Origin: Candidatus Cloacimonadales bacterium
Lineage (GTDB): Bacteria > Cloacimonadota > Cloacimonadia > Cloacimonadales > TCS61
Assembly: GCA_030656075.1 (NCBI GenBank)
Contig: JAUSOT010000235.1
Location: forward strand, 1-47,100
Direction of reading: 5' to 3'
Length of the DNA: 47,100 nucleotides
In this document: positions 34,791-43,159 of the stretch, in pieces
Layout: each line of letters starts with the position of its first letter
Numbering within the stretch: position 1 is the first letter of the stretch
The notes under the pieces: generated by a model
Database searches by the model: none
What the model was told of the DNA's origin: nothing
Seen by the model: only the letters and a program-made list of their open reading frames with translations
Translations under genes and position numbers: made by a program

Positions 34791-36065
34791 GTGAAAAAAA
34801 GTTTAGTTTTTATAGTTTTATTAGTGTCGCTCAGTTTATGGAGTACGATCGGTTTCGTGGTAAATTCCGGCAGCGAAACGCTTTCCCGCATCGATTTTGA
34901 AACCGGAGTAGTGAACAACGTTTTCAGCGTATTAGGCTCGATGCCGAACCGGGTGGAACTAACCCAGGAATTTGCTTACGTGGTGAATTCCGGTGACAAC
35001 AACGTGCAGAAGATCAATTTGCAGACTGGAGTAACCGAAGCGCTTATTTTTATCGGGCTTTCCACCAATCCTTACAACATAATCATTGCAGATGATTTCG
35101 CCTATGTGAGTGGCGGAATCAGCAATAAAATCTATAAAATAGATTTAACAACCGACGAAGTCATTGGTTCGATAAGTGTGGGAAGCAACCCGGCTGGGAT
35201 GGCTGTGCTGGATGGCAAACTCTACGTGGGAAACACCGATTATGCCAATTATTACGCCAACTGCTCCGTTTCGATCATCGATTTGCAGACATTTGCGGTT
35301 ACAAATACGATCCCAACAGAAGTTAATCCTCAGTTCCTGGCGGTGATCAATGATAAAATCCATATCAGTTGCGGGGGAGACTGGGGCAGCATCAGCGGAA
35401 AGATCTGCGTGCTCGATCCCGATACGGAAGAAATTACTGATATTATCGAAATCGGAGGAGTAACAAGCAATTTCGCAGTTACGCCCGGTAATATAGTTTA
35501 CGTGGGAGACGGCTTCGGTTACAGCCTGTTTGCCTACGATGCACTGGATTATTCCATCATTTACGGCGGCTCAAATCCCTTCACTCCCGGCGGAACGATG
35601 GTGGCTGCCAACAATGAAAACCTGTATGTGCTGGGTGGTGAGTGGGGACAGAACTTCAGTGTGAAAAAGTACGATTTCGAGGAAAACCTGCTGGCGGAAT
35701 ACACTGTAGCACTTTATGCCACCGACCTCAAACTGCTGCCGGAAAATACCAGCGTCACCAATGACCAATTACCAGTGACCAATTACCATTTATCCAATTA
35801 CCCTAATCCGTTTAATCCCTCGACAACAATATCTTTTAATTTAACCGCAAAGGACGCTCAAGACGCAAAGTTGGAAATCTATAACGTCAAGGGTCAGAAG
35901 ATTAAAACTTTTTCAAATCTCCAAATCACTAATTCACCAAATCACCAAATTACCTGGGACGGCACAGACCAGACCAGCAAATCTGTTTCCAGCGGAGTTT
36001 ATTTTTATCGGTTGAAAGTGGATGGGAAAGTGGTTGCTGCGAAGAAGATGCTCCTTCTCCGCTAA
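34791..36065 (+). CDS. Secreted YncE/BtuG-like beta-propeller with sorting domain
   Basis: 424 residues. It has an N-terminal signal (KKSLVFIVLLVSLSLWSTIG), then about 300 residues of repeated propeller blades (VVNSGSETLSRIDFETG, VVNSGDNNVQKINLQTG, YVSGGISNKIYKIDLTT and so on), a linker, and a FlgD-like C-terminal sorting domain starting NYPNPFNPSTTISF and ending KKMLLLR. The start is GTG at 34791, with AGGAG 9 nt before. It follows the receptor gene. In Bacteroides the surface propeller BtuG sits over BtuB and captures B12, so a similar job is a reasonable inference. Here, attachment would use a type IX-like signal and not a lipid. Confidence 0.8.
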   Translation: MKKSLVFIVLLVSLSLWSTIGFVVNSGSETLSRIDFETGVVNNVFSVLGSMPNRVELTQEFAYVVNSGDNNVQKINLQTGVTEALIFIGLSTNPYNIIIADDFAYVSGGISNKIYKIDLTTDEVIGSISVGSNPAGMAVLDGKLYVGNTDYANYYANCSVSIIDLQTFAVTNTIPTEVNPQFLAVINDKIHISCGGDWGSISGKICVLDPDTEEITDIIEIGGVTSNFAVTPGNIVYVGDGFGYSLFAYDALDYSIIYGGSNPFTPGGTMVAANNENLYVLGGEWGQNFSVKKYDFEENLLAEYTVALYATDLKLLPENTSVTNDQLPVTNYHLSNYPNPFNPSTTISFNLTAKDAQDAKLEIYNVKGQKIKTFSNLQITNSPNHQITWDGTDQTSKSVSSGVYFYRLKVDGKVVAAKKMLLLR

Positions 36066-36276
36066 ATGCTACGAAGAATAAGTGATGTTGAGGTAACGAT
36101 AAAGTTAAACATTGTTTTTATAACCTTATCTAACAATTAAATACCTGAATTCAGTAGATTTTTTCGAGCGAGTATTGTAAAAAAATTGTTATGAGCTGCC
36201 ATTGTTCATTTATGACCATGACTTTATTCAACATCAGAATTGAAGAAAATCCTCTTGTAAGAAAAGCCTATGCAAA

Positions 36277-36441
36277 TTATTTCTTTTCCCATATGCTTTT
36301 AAATTCCCATATAACATAACCTCCAGTAACTAATGCCCATAATACAATGAATTGCGGTTTGGTTTCCATGATAATTGTACATAATATTGAGAGAATTATA
36401 AAAACGAAGATAATTCTAAAAATTTTAATTACTTTTTTCAT
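36277..36441 (-). CDS. Small two-helix membrane protein, 54 residues
   Basis: MKKVIKIFRIIFVFIILSIL begins a first hydrophobic helix, and FIVLWALVTGGYVIW forms a second. The protein ends in a charged tail (EFKSIWEKK). A good SD, AAAGGAG, lies about 10 nt before the ATG at 36441. It is not a family I recognise. It lies 274 bp downstream of the TIR-like gene on the same strand and shares its AT-rich composition, so it could be the membrane part of that module. The 36066-36276 stretch beyond it shows nothing clear. Confidence 0.6.
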   Translation of the reverse strand: MKKVIKIFRIIFVFIILSILCTIIMETKPQFIVLWALVTGGYVIWEFKSIWEKK

Positions 36442-36715
36442 ATTCTTCTTCTCCTTTTGATATGCTTAACATACTATATATATACTGATGAAAACAACAA
36501 ATGTTGGCTTTCATTATCACCTTATACAAAAAATCAAATAGCCATTGAAAAATGGCAAATGTCAATTGGGCTGATCTAACGGCTGGTGACATGAATCGTG
36601 CCCGATTACGTAACACATTCCTTTCAAGTTACAAGAAAGTTGAAGCGGGTTACAACCCTCGAAATTACTACTGAACCGGCTATTATTTTTATACATTGTT
36701 GTGCCTTTCGTGCTT
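36442..36715. other. Gap between small membrane protein and TIR-like gene
   Basis: 274 bp with no supported gene. A 40-codon plus-strand frame (36552-36674) has no SD and no recognisable similarity. A promoter for the small membrane protein may lie here, but none is distinct. Confidence 0.4.
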
Positions 36716-37120
36716 TTAATTAGCCCACCTCTTAATTGCTGAAACAATACTTTCAGTATTCCACCTAATATCTTCTTTTGATCTTGAACTAACTATTGTT
36801 GAGATTCTTTCTTGTCCTCGAGGAATTACTCCAATAATTGGGATGTCATTTTTTATAGCTGTATCCAATTCCCATTCAATCCATTCACTATATGATGCAT
36901 ATACACCTGCAATTCCTAATACAATATCAGAATTTTTGATTTTTTCCCTTAGCCTTCTTTTTATGTATTCTGCGTTTTCTGAATCTATAGGTTCATCAGG
37001 TGTAGCTTCTTCGAATTCCACATTGAAATAACCTCTTTCCTCAAGTAAAGTCCGTAAATTCTTTAAGTCTTGAATATAAGCCCAAGAATGACTGATAAAT
37101 ACATTGTAAGTTTTTGCCAT
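36716..37120 (-). CDS. TIR-like (MTH538/DUF1863, ThsB-type) protein
   Basis: 134 residues forming a single TIR-like domain: KTYNVFISHSWAYIQDL (betaA and loop), NSDIVLGIAGVYASYSEW, and PIIGVIPRGQ. E84, in W80-I-E-W-E84, aligns by spacing with the catalytic Glu of NADase TIRs (SARM1 WVHKE). The family includes ThsB, the Thoeris subunit that makes an NAD-derived signal on phage infection. It follows the deoxyribosyltransferase-like/TPR gene by 13 bp, so the two are one transcript. No ThsA (SIR2/SLOG) is seen. Confidence 0.82.
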   Translation of the reverse strand: MAKTYNVFISHSWAYIQDLKNLRTLLEERGYFNVEFEEATPDEPIDSENAEYIKRRLREKIKNSDIVLGIAGVYASYSEWIEWELDTAIKNDIPIIGVIPRGQERISTIVSSRSKEDIRWNTESIVSAIKRWAN

Positions 37121-37133
37121 AATTTTTATCCTC

Positions 37134-38351
37134 CTATTTTTTTAATTTTAAAATATGTTGTTTTGATGATTCATATGTTTCTTTTTCCCAAACTGCAAGA
37201 GGTTGAGCGAAAAATAGTTTTTCATATTTTTTATTATCTTTATCTAATATAAGTAAACAAATTGAATACGTTGCGTAAATCCATTTTAAATCATTCCTTT
37301 GTTCAAAATTTTCCTGTTCAAATATTTCATTTATTATTTCTATTATTTTTTTTCTGGTTTTTTTTGCTTCTATTTTATAATAAATATTTTCCTCATCATC
37401 TAAATCTGTTTGTGATTTAAAATCTAAACATAATGCATAATTCTCACCTGTGTAATAATCATTATTTATTTGGAATCCCTTTCTGTAATATTCAATAGCT
37501 CTGTTTAAATATTCTATGTCACTGTCTAATAACCATAGTCTTTTATAAATAGCACCTGTTATTCCTAAAGTTTCAGGATCATTTGTATTATTGGGTTCAA
37601 GTTTATTTATAATATTTAAAGCATCTTGTAATGCGGTTCTTTCTGAAGGTTCTTTGCTTTTATAAGTGGATAGAGCATATTGCTGTATGAAGTAGGGTTC
37701 GTTTTCTACTTTTTGTAGAGCTTTTTCCCATAATTTTTTTGCTTCACTAAAATTACTCGAATTCATTTCTTTTGTAGCTTGTTCTACTATAGCAAAAATA
37801 TGTTTTTCCTTATTGGCTAACTCTAGGATAATTGAATTGTATTCTTCCTCGGGAAGAACATAAGGCTGAATTGATGATATATATTGAAAAAAAGGACTAT
37901 CTATTTCAGATTTACCAATTATACTTTTAATTAAAGATTTTAATTCTGCCACACATCTTTGTGCTTCTGTTACACCAATATCATTCCCCATATGCTCATA
38001 TTGAAATATTTTATTATGACTTAAATCAAAGGGAATAGAATCATGTTTTTCTTTCAAAATGATTGTTGAATAAGATCTAGCTGCATGCCTAACGCCCAAT
38101 TCATAGATTGCATTTGGATTAAATGTTGTAATATCGGCTATTACTAAATCTGCATGAATTAAAAGAGCATACATGTTTTTATCAATTAATCCAGATTCTT
38201 GTATTTCATCTCCTCTAACGCATTCTAGTCCAGATTCTTCTACTGCTGGTTTAATTATATTCAAGTAAGTTTTATCCAAATCATATGTTTGTCCGGTATA
38301 TATATCGGTTTTCTTACCGTAACCCATTATAACAAAACATAATTTTTTCAT
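37134..38351 (-). CDS. Nucleoside deoxyribosyltransferase-like/TPR protein (DUF4071, TPR-S type)
   Basis: 405 residues. The N-terminal domain (about 1-120) has CFVIMGYGKK, DLDKTYLNIIKPAVEESGLE, and ADLVIADITTFNPNAIYELG. This is a Rossmann-like fold of the deoxyribosyltransferase/TIR-like type, with E84 in YELG at the nucleophile position. The rest is helical with TPR-like pairs (ANKEKHIFAIVEQATKEM, FSEAKKLWEKALQKV, DIEYLNRAIEYYRKGF). This matches the MAP3K TRAFs-binding/TPR-S type of protein, predicted in conflict systems to sense nucleotide ligands. It is AT-rich compared with flanking genes. Confidence 0.75.
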   Translation of the reverse strand: MKKLCFVIMGYGKKTDIYTGQTYDLDKTYLNIIKPAVEESGLECVRGDEIQESGLIDKNMYALLIHADLVIADITTFNPNAIYELGVRHAARSYSTIILKEKHDSIPFDLSHNKIFQYEHMGNDIGVTEAQRCVAELKSLIKSIIGKSEIDSPFFQYISSIQPYVLPEEEYNSIILELANKEKHIFAIVEQATKEMNSSNFSEAKKLWEKALQKVENEPYFIQQYALSTYKSKEPSERTALQDALNIINKLEPNNTNDPETLGITGAIYKRLWLLDSDIEYLNRAIEYYRKGFQINNDYYTGENYALCLDFKSQTDLDDEENIYYKIEAKKTRKKIIEIINEIFEQENFEQRNDLKWIYATYSICLLILDKDNKKYEKLFFAQPLAVWEKETYESSKQHILKLKK

Positions 38352-38697
38352 AATTCACTTCCTTTTAAGTTTCTATAATTAGCATGTAGCACAACAGTTG
38401 GCTAAATTCCATGACACATACACAGCCATTTTGGGTGTATAAACACCATGGGGTTTATTTCTTCTTTATATTCATAAATCATTTCAACTTACCTCTTTTT
38501 AGTTTCAGCGTCAATTTCTACTTTCACTCTTATTGGCTCATCTGCCAATTTTTCTAATTCCTGTCAAACGTTTTCTGAAAGAGTATGAGGAAGAGCATAG
38601 GGCAAAGGGCAAAGAGCAAAGGAAAAGACTAAAGAGCAAAAAACAAATAGCTCTAATGAATTGAGCATTAATCCTGTTTCGCAGGGTTAGAACACGT
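38352..38697. pseudogene. AT-rich gap with a decayed minus-strand fragment and simple repeats
   Basis: On the minus strand, 38596-38489 reads ALPHTLSENV, a TGA (38566-38564), then QELEKLADEPIRVKVEIDAE and TKKR before TAA. This looks like the tail of a protein broken by an Arg-to-stop change. Upstream of it the sequence dissolves into GGCAAAGAGCAAAGG-type simple repeats (38600-38650), like those at 45.7-46.2 kb. Nothing else is recognised. Confidence 0.3.
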
Positions 38698-39018
38698 TCA
38701 TTTCTGCTTATTGATTTTATCTATTCTTTGCAGGAGCTGAAAGGCTTTTTTCCTGGTTACATTTCTTTGACTTTCTGTTGTTTTTCGAATGAAATCAAGC
38801 ACTGCTTTACATTCTCCCGTATCAAATCTATCATCCTGAATTCTAAGGAATTCTTCAATTATCTTTGTCTGGTACTGCTGCTTGTTTTGAGTGATAAGTC
38901 CCAGAGCAAAGATGACGTGGTTGCAGGTGATCAGGTGTCCGCAATGTAGAAAACCAATAAGATCATTGATCTTTTTGTCGATTTTGTTATCATCATCCAC
39001 AGATGATAGGTAGTTCAT
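38698..39018 (-). CDS. HEAT-like helical fragment, 106 residues
   Basis: A small helical protein: NKIDKKINDLIGFLHCGHLI, HVIFALGLITQNKQQYQTKI, FDTGECKAVLDFIRKTTE. The spacing resembles the last repeats of HEAT-repeat proteins. The ATG at 39018 has AGG only 2-3 nt upstream, too close for a good SD, and the region before it is AT-rich with no coding signal. It is probably the remnant of a longer gene; a real small protein is possible. Confidence 0.35.
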   Translation of the reverse strand: MNYLSSVDDDNKIDKKINDLIGFLHCGHLITCNHVIFALGLITQNKQQYQTKIIEEFLRIQDDRFDTGECKAVLDFIRKTTESQRNVTRKKAFQLLQRIDKINKQK

Positions 39019-39116
39019 CCTGAAAAAATATGTAAGTTATTGAAAAATATATTGACTACATATACTTGAGTTAGTAAATTACTCTCAGAAAGTGAGTAAA
39101 AAAGAATAAAAATCTG

Positions 39117-39260
39117 GAAGTTTTTGATGCTAAAAAAGAAATATCAGAGTCGGAATTGTTCCGATCTCAATTATTTAATATCATAGATTTACGTCACCCA
39201 CTATGTCAACTGGCCAATAGTATCGATTGGTCGGATTTACATGAGTCTTTGAAATATTTT
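39117..39260 (+). pseudogene. Truncated IS5-type transposase N-terminus (DUF772)
   Basis: The frame reads ...ESELFRSQLFNIIDLRHPLC then QLANSIDWSDLHESLKY, matching the DUF772 start of IS5/IS1182 transposases (FRxxLxxIIxxxHxLVxLAxxIDW). The stretch has no proper start codon (a TAA lies upstream in frame at about 39095) and the similarity stops near 39260, so most of the element is gone. It ends the AT-rich island on its right side. Confidence 0.62.
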
Positions 39261-39315
39261 ATTAAATTTTTCTTTATCTCTCATTCTGGAACAAATTTTG
39301 TATCTGTTATTCGGC

Positions 39316-39789
39316 ATGATGCGGAATTTAAACGACAAAACAGGCAGATATTTTGACGAGTTTGAAGTCGGACAGACTTTCATCCACCAAGCTGCAAAAA
39401 CCATAACCAGAGCGGAACACGAACGATTTTGCGAACTTACAATGAATTACCATCCTCTGCATTGGGACGAGAACTATGCAAAATCCAGCGAATTTGGCCG
39501 GATCGTGGTGGTTGGCACTTATGTTGCAAGTATCGCTGTCGGTCTCAGTGTGCCGGATATCAGTGCGCAAGCCATTGCCAATCTGGATTATGAGAAAATC
39601 GAGCATCATGCCCCGGTTTTCATCGGCGACACACTTCGAGCGGAGACGGAAATTTTGGAAGTGAAGGGATCACGTTCCAAACCGGATAGAGGAGTAATTT
39701 TTGTGGAAACGAGAGTATTTAATCAGGATAATCTAAAAGTGCTGAGTTTACGGCGGCATGTGCTAATTCCTAAACTGGAGAAAAAATGA
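39316..39789 (+). CDS. MaoC-like hydratase
   Basis: 157 residues with a hotdog fold: YFDEFEVGQTFIHQAAKTIT, then MNYHPLHWDENYA, close to the family's GDxNPLHxDxxxA hydratase site, and FIGDTLRAETEILEV. Such enzymes hydrate enoyl-CoA, as in the mesaconyl-CoA/beta-methylmalyl-CoA couple. The start is uncertain: ATG at 39316 (or 39319) has no clear SD, perhaps because the upstream leader was replaced by the IS remnant. It overlaps the lyase gene by ATGA. Confidence 0.82.
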   Translation: MMRNLNDKTGRYFDEFEVGQTFIHQAAKTITRAEHERFCELTMNYHPLHWDENYAKSSEFGRIVVVGTYVASIAVGLSVPDISAQAIANLDYEKIEHHAPVFIGDTLRAETEILEVKGSRSKPDRGVIFVETRVFNQDNLKVLSLRRHVLIPKLEKK

Positions 39790-40676
39790 CCTGGATTTTG
39801 CGAAGCTTGCTGTTCGTGCCGGGAAATAAAGAGCGTCTCATCAGGAAGGCTGCCAATTCTGCTGCCGATGCGCTCATCCTCGATCTGGAAGATTCCGTGA
39901 TCGATGCTTCCAAACAGGAAGCGCGGGATGTCATTAAAAAAATGCTGAAAACCGGAATTGCTGAAAAACACCATATTTTCGTTCGCACCAACGACTTGAA
40001 AAGTGGCTTTGTGGAAGAAGATTTTACTCAACTCACATTGGAAGGAGTTACAGGTTTTATCGTACCGAAATCTTATTCAAAGACTGATGTGCTTTCCTAT
40101 GAGCAAATTCTGCAAAAATATGAAACTGAAAAGAGATTTCCCAAAAATCATTTTAAATTGATCCCGCTCATCGAAACAGCTTCAGCCGTACTGCATGCGG
40201 AAGAAATTTGTAAAGCATCGAAACGTATCATTGCGATTGCTTTCGGCAGCGAAGATTTCTGTGCAGATATTCTGGGAATTCATGATGAAGATAGTAACAG
40301 CCTGCTTACTCCGCGTGCTCTGATCGCTCTGGCTGCCAGAGCTGCCGGTGTAATTCCCATCGATACGCTGCATGTGCGCGTTCACGATTTGAGAGATCTG
40401 AAGAAGAACCTGAAATTAGCTCGTCTCCTGGGTTTTGAAGGTTCGTTGCTTTTGCATCCCAAAGAAATCGAATTTGCTCAACTGTATTTTACCCCAAACC
40501 AGCAGGAAACAGCAAAAGCAGAACTCATTTTGAATCTAACACAGGAAGCTGCTTCCAAAAATCGCGGCGTGGCTATTTTGGACGGTGTGTTCATCGGGCC
40601 ACCCATGGTGAGACAGGCGAAGCAGACTTTAGCCAGAAATGAAGCGATCAAAGAATGGGAAGAATCGAGGAAATGA
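39786..40676 (+). CDS. CitE/HpcH-like CoA-ester lyase
   Basis: A 296-residue TIM barrel of the citrate lyase beta/malyl-CoA lyase family: RSLLFVPGNKE, ALILDLEDSV (Mg ligands), KLIPLIETASAV, FGSEDFCADI and LLHPKEIEF. It should cleave or form a beta-hydroxyacyl-CoA such as malyl- or methylmalyl-CoA. No citrate lyase alpha or ACP subunit is near. Pairing with a MaoC hydratase and a CoA ligase suggests a small organic-acid-CoA pathway. Confidence 0.87.
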   Translation: MTWILRSLLFVPGNKERLIRKAANSAADALILDLEDSVIDASKQEARDVIKKMLKTGIAEKHHIFVRTNDLKSGFVEEDFTQLTLEGVTGFIVPKSYSKTDVLSYEQILQKYETEKRFPKNHFKLIPLIETASAVLHAEEICKASKRIIAIAFGSEDFCADILGIHDEDSNSLLTPRALIALAARAAGVIPIDTLHVRVHDLRDLKKNLKLARLLGFEGSLLLHPKEIEFAQLYFTPNQQETAKAELILNLTQEAASKNRGVAILDGVFIGPPMVRQAKQTLARNEAIKEWEESRK

Positions 40677-40679
40677 TCT

Positions 40680-41966
40680 ATGGAAAAATCGATTTTTCAA
40701 CTACCTTTTCAGGTTTTTGCCAGACGACAATTTTATGCTAAAAGTCAGTATTGGAGCGCAGATCAAATCCGGCAATTCCAAATCGAAAAACTGAAAAAAC
40801 TCCTTCTTCACTCCGGGAAAAATGTTCCCTATTATCGTGAGCTTTTTCATAAGATAGGCTTCGATCCTGAGAAATTTACCGGTCTGGAACAGACGAAAAA
40901 CATTCCCCTTTTGGATAAAGAAACTGTGCGCAGGAATCCCGAAAAATTTCTGGCGGTCAATGCCCGAAAATTCGGCATTACCTGGGACAGCACCAGCGGC
41001 TCCACCGGAACACCGCTGCACTTCGTTCTTTCCAACAGCGCTCAGGCAAATAAGATAGCAGCACTTTTAAGAAGCTATTCCTGGGCTGGCTACAAGATCG
41101 GCATGAAAACTCTCTGCGTGCAAAGTTACTACTTTAAAGATACCGATTTTAAATTCAATCGACTTTACAACGTCCTCCGTTTTGATTCTAATAAATTGAA
41201 AAAAGGATCCGCCCTTGAAGCTATCAAGCTGATCAACCGGATCAAGCCGAAATTTTTTATGGGCTTTCCCTTCGATCTTCTGATGATCGCTCGTTTTGCT
41301 GAAGAAGCAGGAATTCAAATCAATCCGCCCAGATCGATCCTGACCTATGGCGAAACGCTTTCCAACCGGAAAAGAAAACAACTTCAAGAGTATTATCGAT
41401 GCCCGGTTTTCAATTTCTTTTCTCTGCATGAAGGCGCTGCCATGATTTCCGAATGCGAAGAGGGAAACCTGCATCTGATCGAAGATTTCGCCTATCATGA
41501 GTTGATTGGCGAAGCTGGAATTTCAAAACTTGCAGGAACGAATTTTTACAATTATTCCATGCCTTTGATCCGTTATGAAATTGGTGATAACCTCATTGCT
41601 GACGGGAATGTCGAATGCAATTGCGGCAGGCATTTTAGGGTGATCAAAGAAATTGCAGGAAAAGCCTGCGACTATATTCAGACACCGGATGGACGGATTC
41701 TGGGAGCGGTGATGTCGCATTCCATCGACCTGGCCAAAGGCGTGCTCTGCTCGCAGATAATTCAGCAGAAGCTCGATGAAATCCAGGTGAAGGTGATCGT
41801 TGATGAAACTTTCGATGATAAATCACAATCCGAGCTGGAAAAAGGACTACGTAAAAGATTGGGAAACGAGATGAAAATAGAATTTCAACAAGTTGAACAA
41901 TTGGAAAAACAACCGAGCGGAAAAACTGCGTTCATAATTTCGAAAATTGGAAATGTGTATGAATAA
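40680..41966 (+). CDS. PaaK/CapK-family CoA ligase-like adenylating enzyme
   Basis: 428 residues of the phenylacetate-CoA ligase/CapK type. The AMP-binding loop STSGSTGTPLHF, SILTYGETLS, PLIRYEIGDN and the CNCGRHF cysteine pair are present, with a small C-terminal lid ending KQPSGKTAF. It activates a carboxylate as acyl-AMP and possibly joins it to CoA. It starts 3 bp after the lyase gene, behind GAGGA, so it is in the same operon. Substrate unknown; CapK members also serve capsule synthesis, which the later cluster would suit. Confidence 0.82.
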   Translation: MEKSIFQLPFQVFARRQFYAKSQYWSADQIRQFQIEKLKKLLLHSGKNVPYYRELFHKIGFDPEKFTGLEQTKNIPLLDKETVRRNPEKFLAVNARKFGITWDSTSGSTGTPLHFVLSNSAQANKIAALLRSYSWAGYKIGMKTLCVQSYYFKDTDFKFNRLYNVLRFDSNKLKKGSALEAIKLINRIKPKFFMGFPFDLLMIARFAEEAGIQINPPRSILTYGETLSNRKRKQLQEYYRCPVFNFFSLHEGAAMISECEEGNLHLIEDFAYHELIGEAGISKLAGTNFYNYSMPLIRYEIGDNLIADGNVECNCGRHFRVIKEIAGKACDYIQTPDGRILGAVMSHSIDLAKGVLCSQIIQQKLDEIQVKVIVDETFDDKSQSELEKGLRKRLGNEMKIEFQQVEQLEKQPSGKTAFIISKIGNVYE

Positions 41967-41969
41967 ACT

Positions 41970-42180
41970 TTTTTCGAGTCGTAAGAAATTTATGACGACG
42001 ACTCGAGAGCAAGTTTCGTCTCGACCCGACGGAATACTTTCGAGTCGATACTTCATCACTCGTTCCCATGCTCTGCGTGGGAATGCAATATCCCCGCTCC
42101 TGCGGGAAAATTATCAATGATCCGTTACGCTGAGCGTAGAAGAAAGCTCCAACGCGGAGCATTGGAACAAGATTTTGGAG
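41970..42180. repeat. Hairpin modules before nadA
   Basis: CGAGTCGTAAG / CGACGACTCG-type arms (about 41977-42005), TTCCCATGCTCTGCGTGGGAA (about 42063), CCCGCTCCTGCGGG (about 42093), TTACGCTGAGCGTAG and TCCAACGCGGAGCATTGGAA (about 42149). These are diverged relatives of the 4.5- and 9.7-kb modules. No gene is present. Confidence 0.7.
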
Positions 42181-42188
42181 TTAAATGA

Positions 42189-43118
42189 ATGAAAGTCGAA
42201 AACTGGAATAATCTGATTCACGAAGAATTATTTGAAATTGCCGAGAATTTGAAGTTTGAAAAGAACTGTTTTGTGATCGCGCACAATTACCAGTTCATGG
42301 AAGTGCAGCAGATCGCCGATTACGTGGGAGATTCGCTGCAAATGGCTAAAGTTGCTGCGGAAACCGATGCAGATATGATCCTGCTTTGCGGCATCAAGAT
42401 CATGGCGGAAACAGCAAAGATCTTGAATCCAAATAAAAAAGTGCTGATGGCTCATCCGAAGGCTGACTGCCGATTAGCTTTGATGAAATCAGCGGATGAT
42501 CTGCGAAAATTAAAGCAGAAATATCCTGCCGCTGAAGTTGTTTGTTATGTGAATTCTCCGGCTACCCTGAAAGCAGAAAGTACTATCACCTGTACATCAG
42601 CGAATGCCATCGAGGTTGTGAATTCCCTTCCCAAAGACAAAGAAATCATTTTCGTGCCCGACCGCAATATCGGTGCCTGGGTGCAATTTAAAACCGGACG
42701 CGAGCTGTTCATGTTCGACAGTTATTGTTATGTTCATCAAGATATCACTTTGCAAAATGTCTTGGAACTCAGAAAAATGTACCCCGATTACAAACTGATC
42801 GTTCACCCGGAATGCAATCTGGATGTTTGCAAAAATGCCGATCTGGTCTGTTCCACCAGCCAGATGATAGATTTTGTGAGAAAAAACGACAAAGTCATTA
42901 TAGGCACAGAAATTGGAATGTATGATCAGTTGAAATTTCATTTCCCCTACAAAAAACTGGTTCCGCTCAGTTCTCGAATGACCTGTGAAGATATGAAAAA
43001 AACAACTCTGCTTGGCGCAGTTCAAGCTCTCTATTTTGAACAGAACGAAATCGAAGTGCCGGACGAAATTAGAGAAAAAAGCCTGAGATCATTGCAGAGG
43101 ATGTTCGAGATCAATTAA
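42189..43118 (+). CDS. nadA: Quinolinate synthase
   Basis: 309 residues. It condenses iminoaspartate and DHAP to quinolinate in NAD synthesis, using a [4Fe-4S] cluster. The three cluster cysteines C94, C180 and C266 are spaced 86 and 86, as in Thermotoga NadA (81, 168, 254). Other landmarks are AHNYQFMEVQQIADYVGDS, CTSANAIEVV, IVHPECNLDV and IGTEIGM. SD TTGGAG precedes the ATG. NadB and NadC are not in the window. Confidence 0.96.
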   Translation: MKVENWNNLIHEELFEIAENLKFEKNCFVIAHNYQFMEVQQIADYVGDSLQMAKVAAETDADMILLCGIKIMAETAKILNPNKKVLMAHPKADCRLALMKSADDLRKLKQKYPAAEVVCYVNSPATLKAESTITCTSANAIEVVNSLPKDKEIIFVPDRNIGAWVQFKTGRELFMFDSYCYVHQDITLQNVLELRKMYPDYKLIVHPECNLDVCKNADLVCSTSQMIDFVRKNDKVIIGTEIGMYDQLKFHFPYKKLVPLSSRMTCEDMKKTTLLGAVQALYFEQNEIEVPDEIREKSLRSLQRMFEIN

Positions 43119-43159
43119 ATGAAAAAACGGATTAATTAGAAACAAACAGGAGAAAGATC

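Noticed and set aside
36552-36674. 40-codon plus-strand frame (MANVNWADLTAG...) and a GTTAGAT-like integron attC half-site nearby
   Set aside because: The frame has no SD or similarity; the second attC core does not fit GTTRRRY/RYYYAAC pairing, and no integrase is present.
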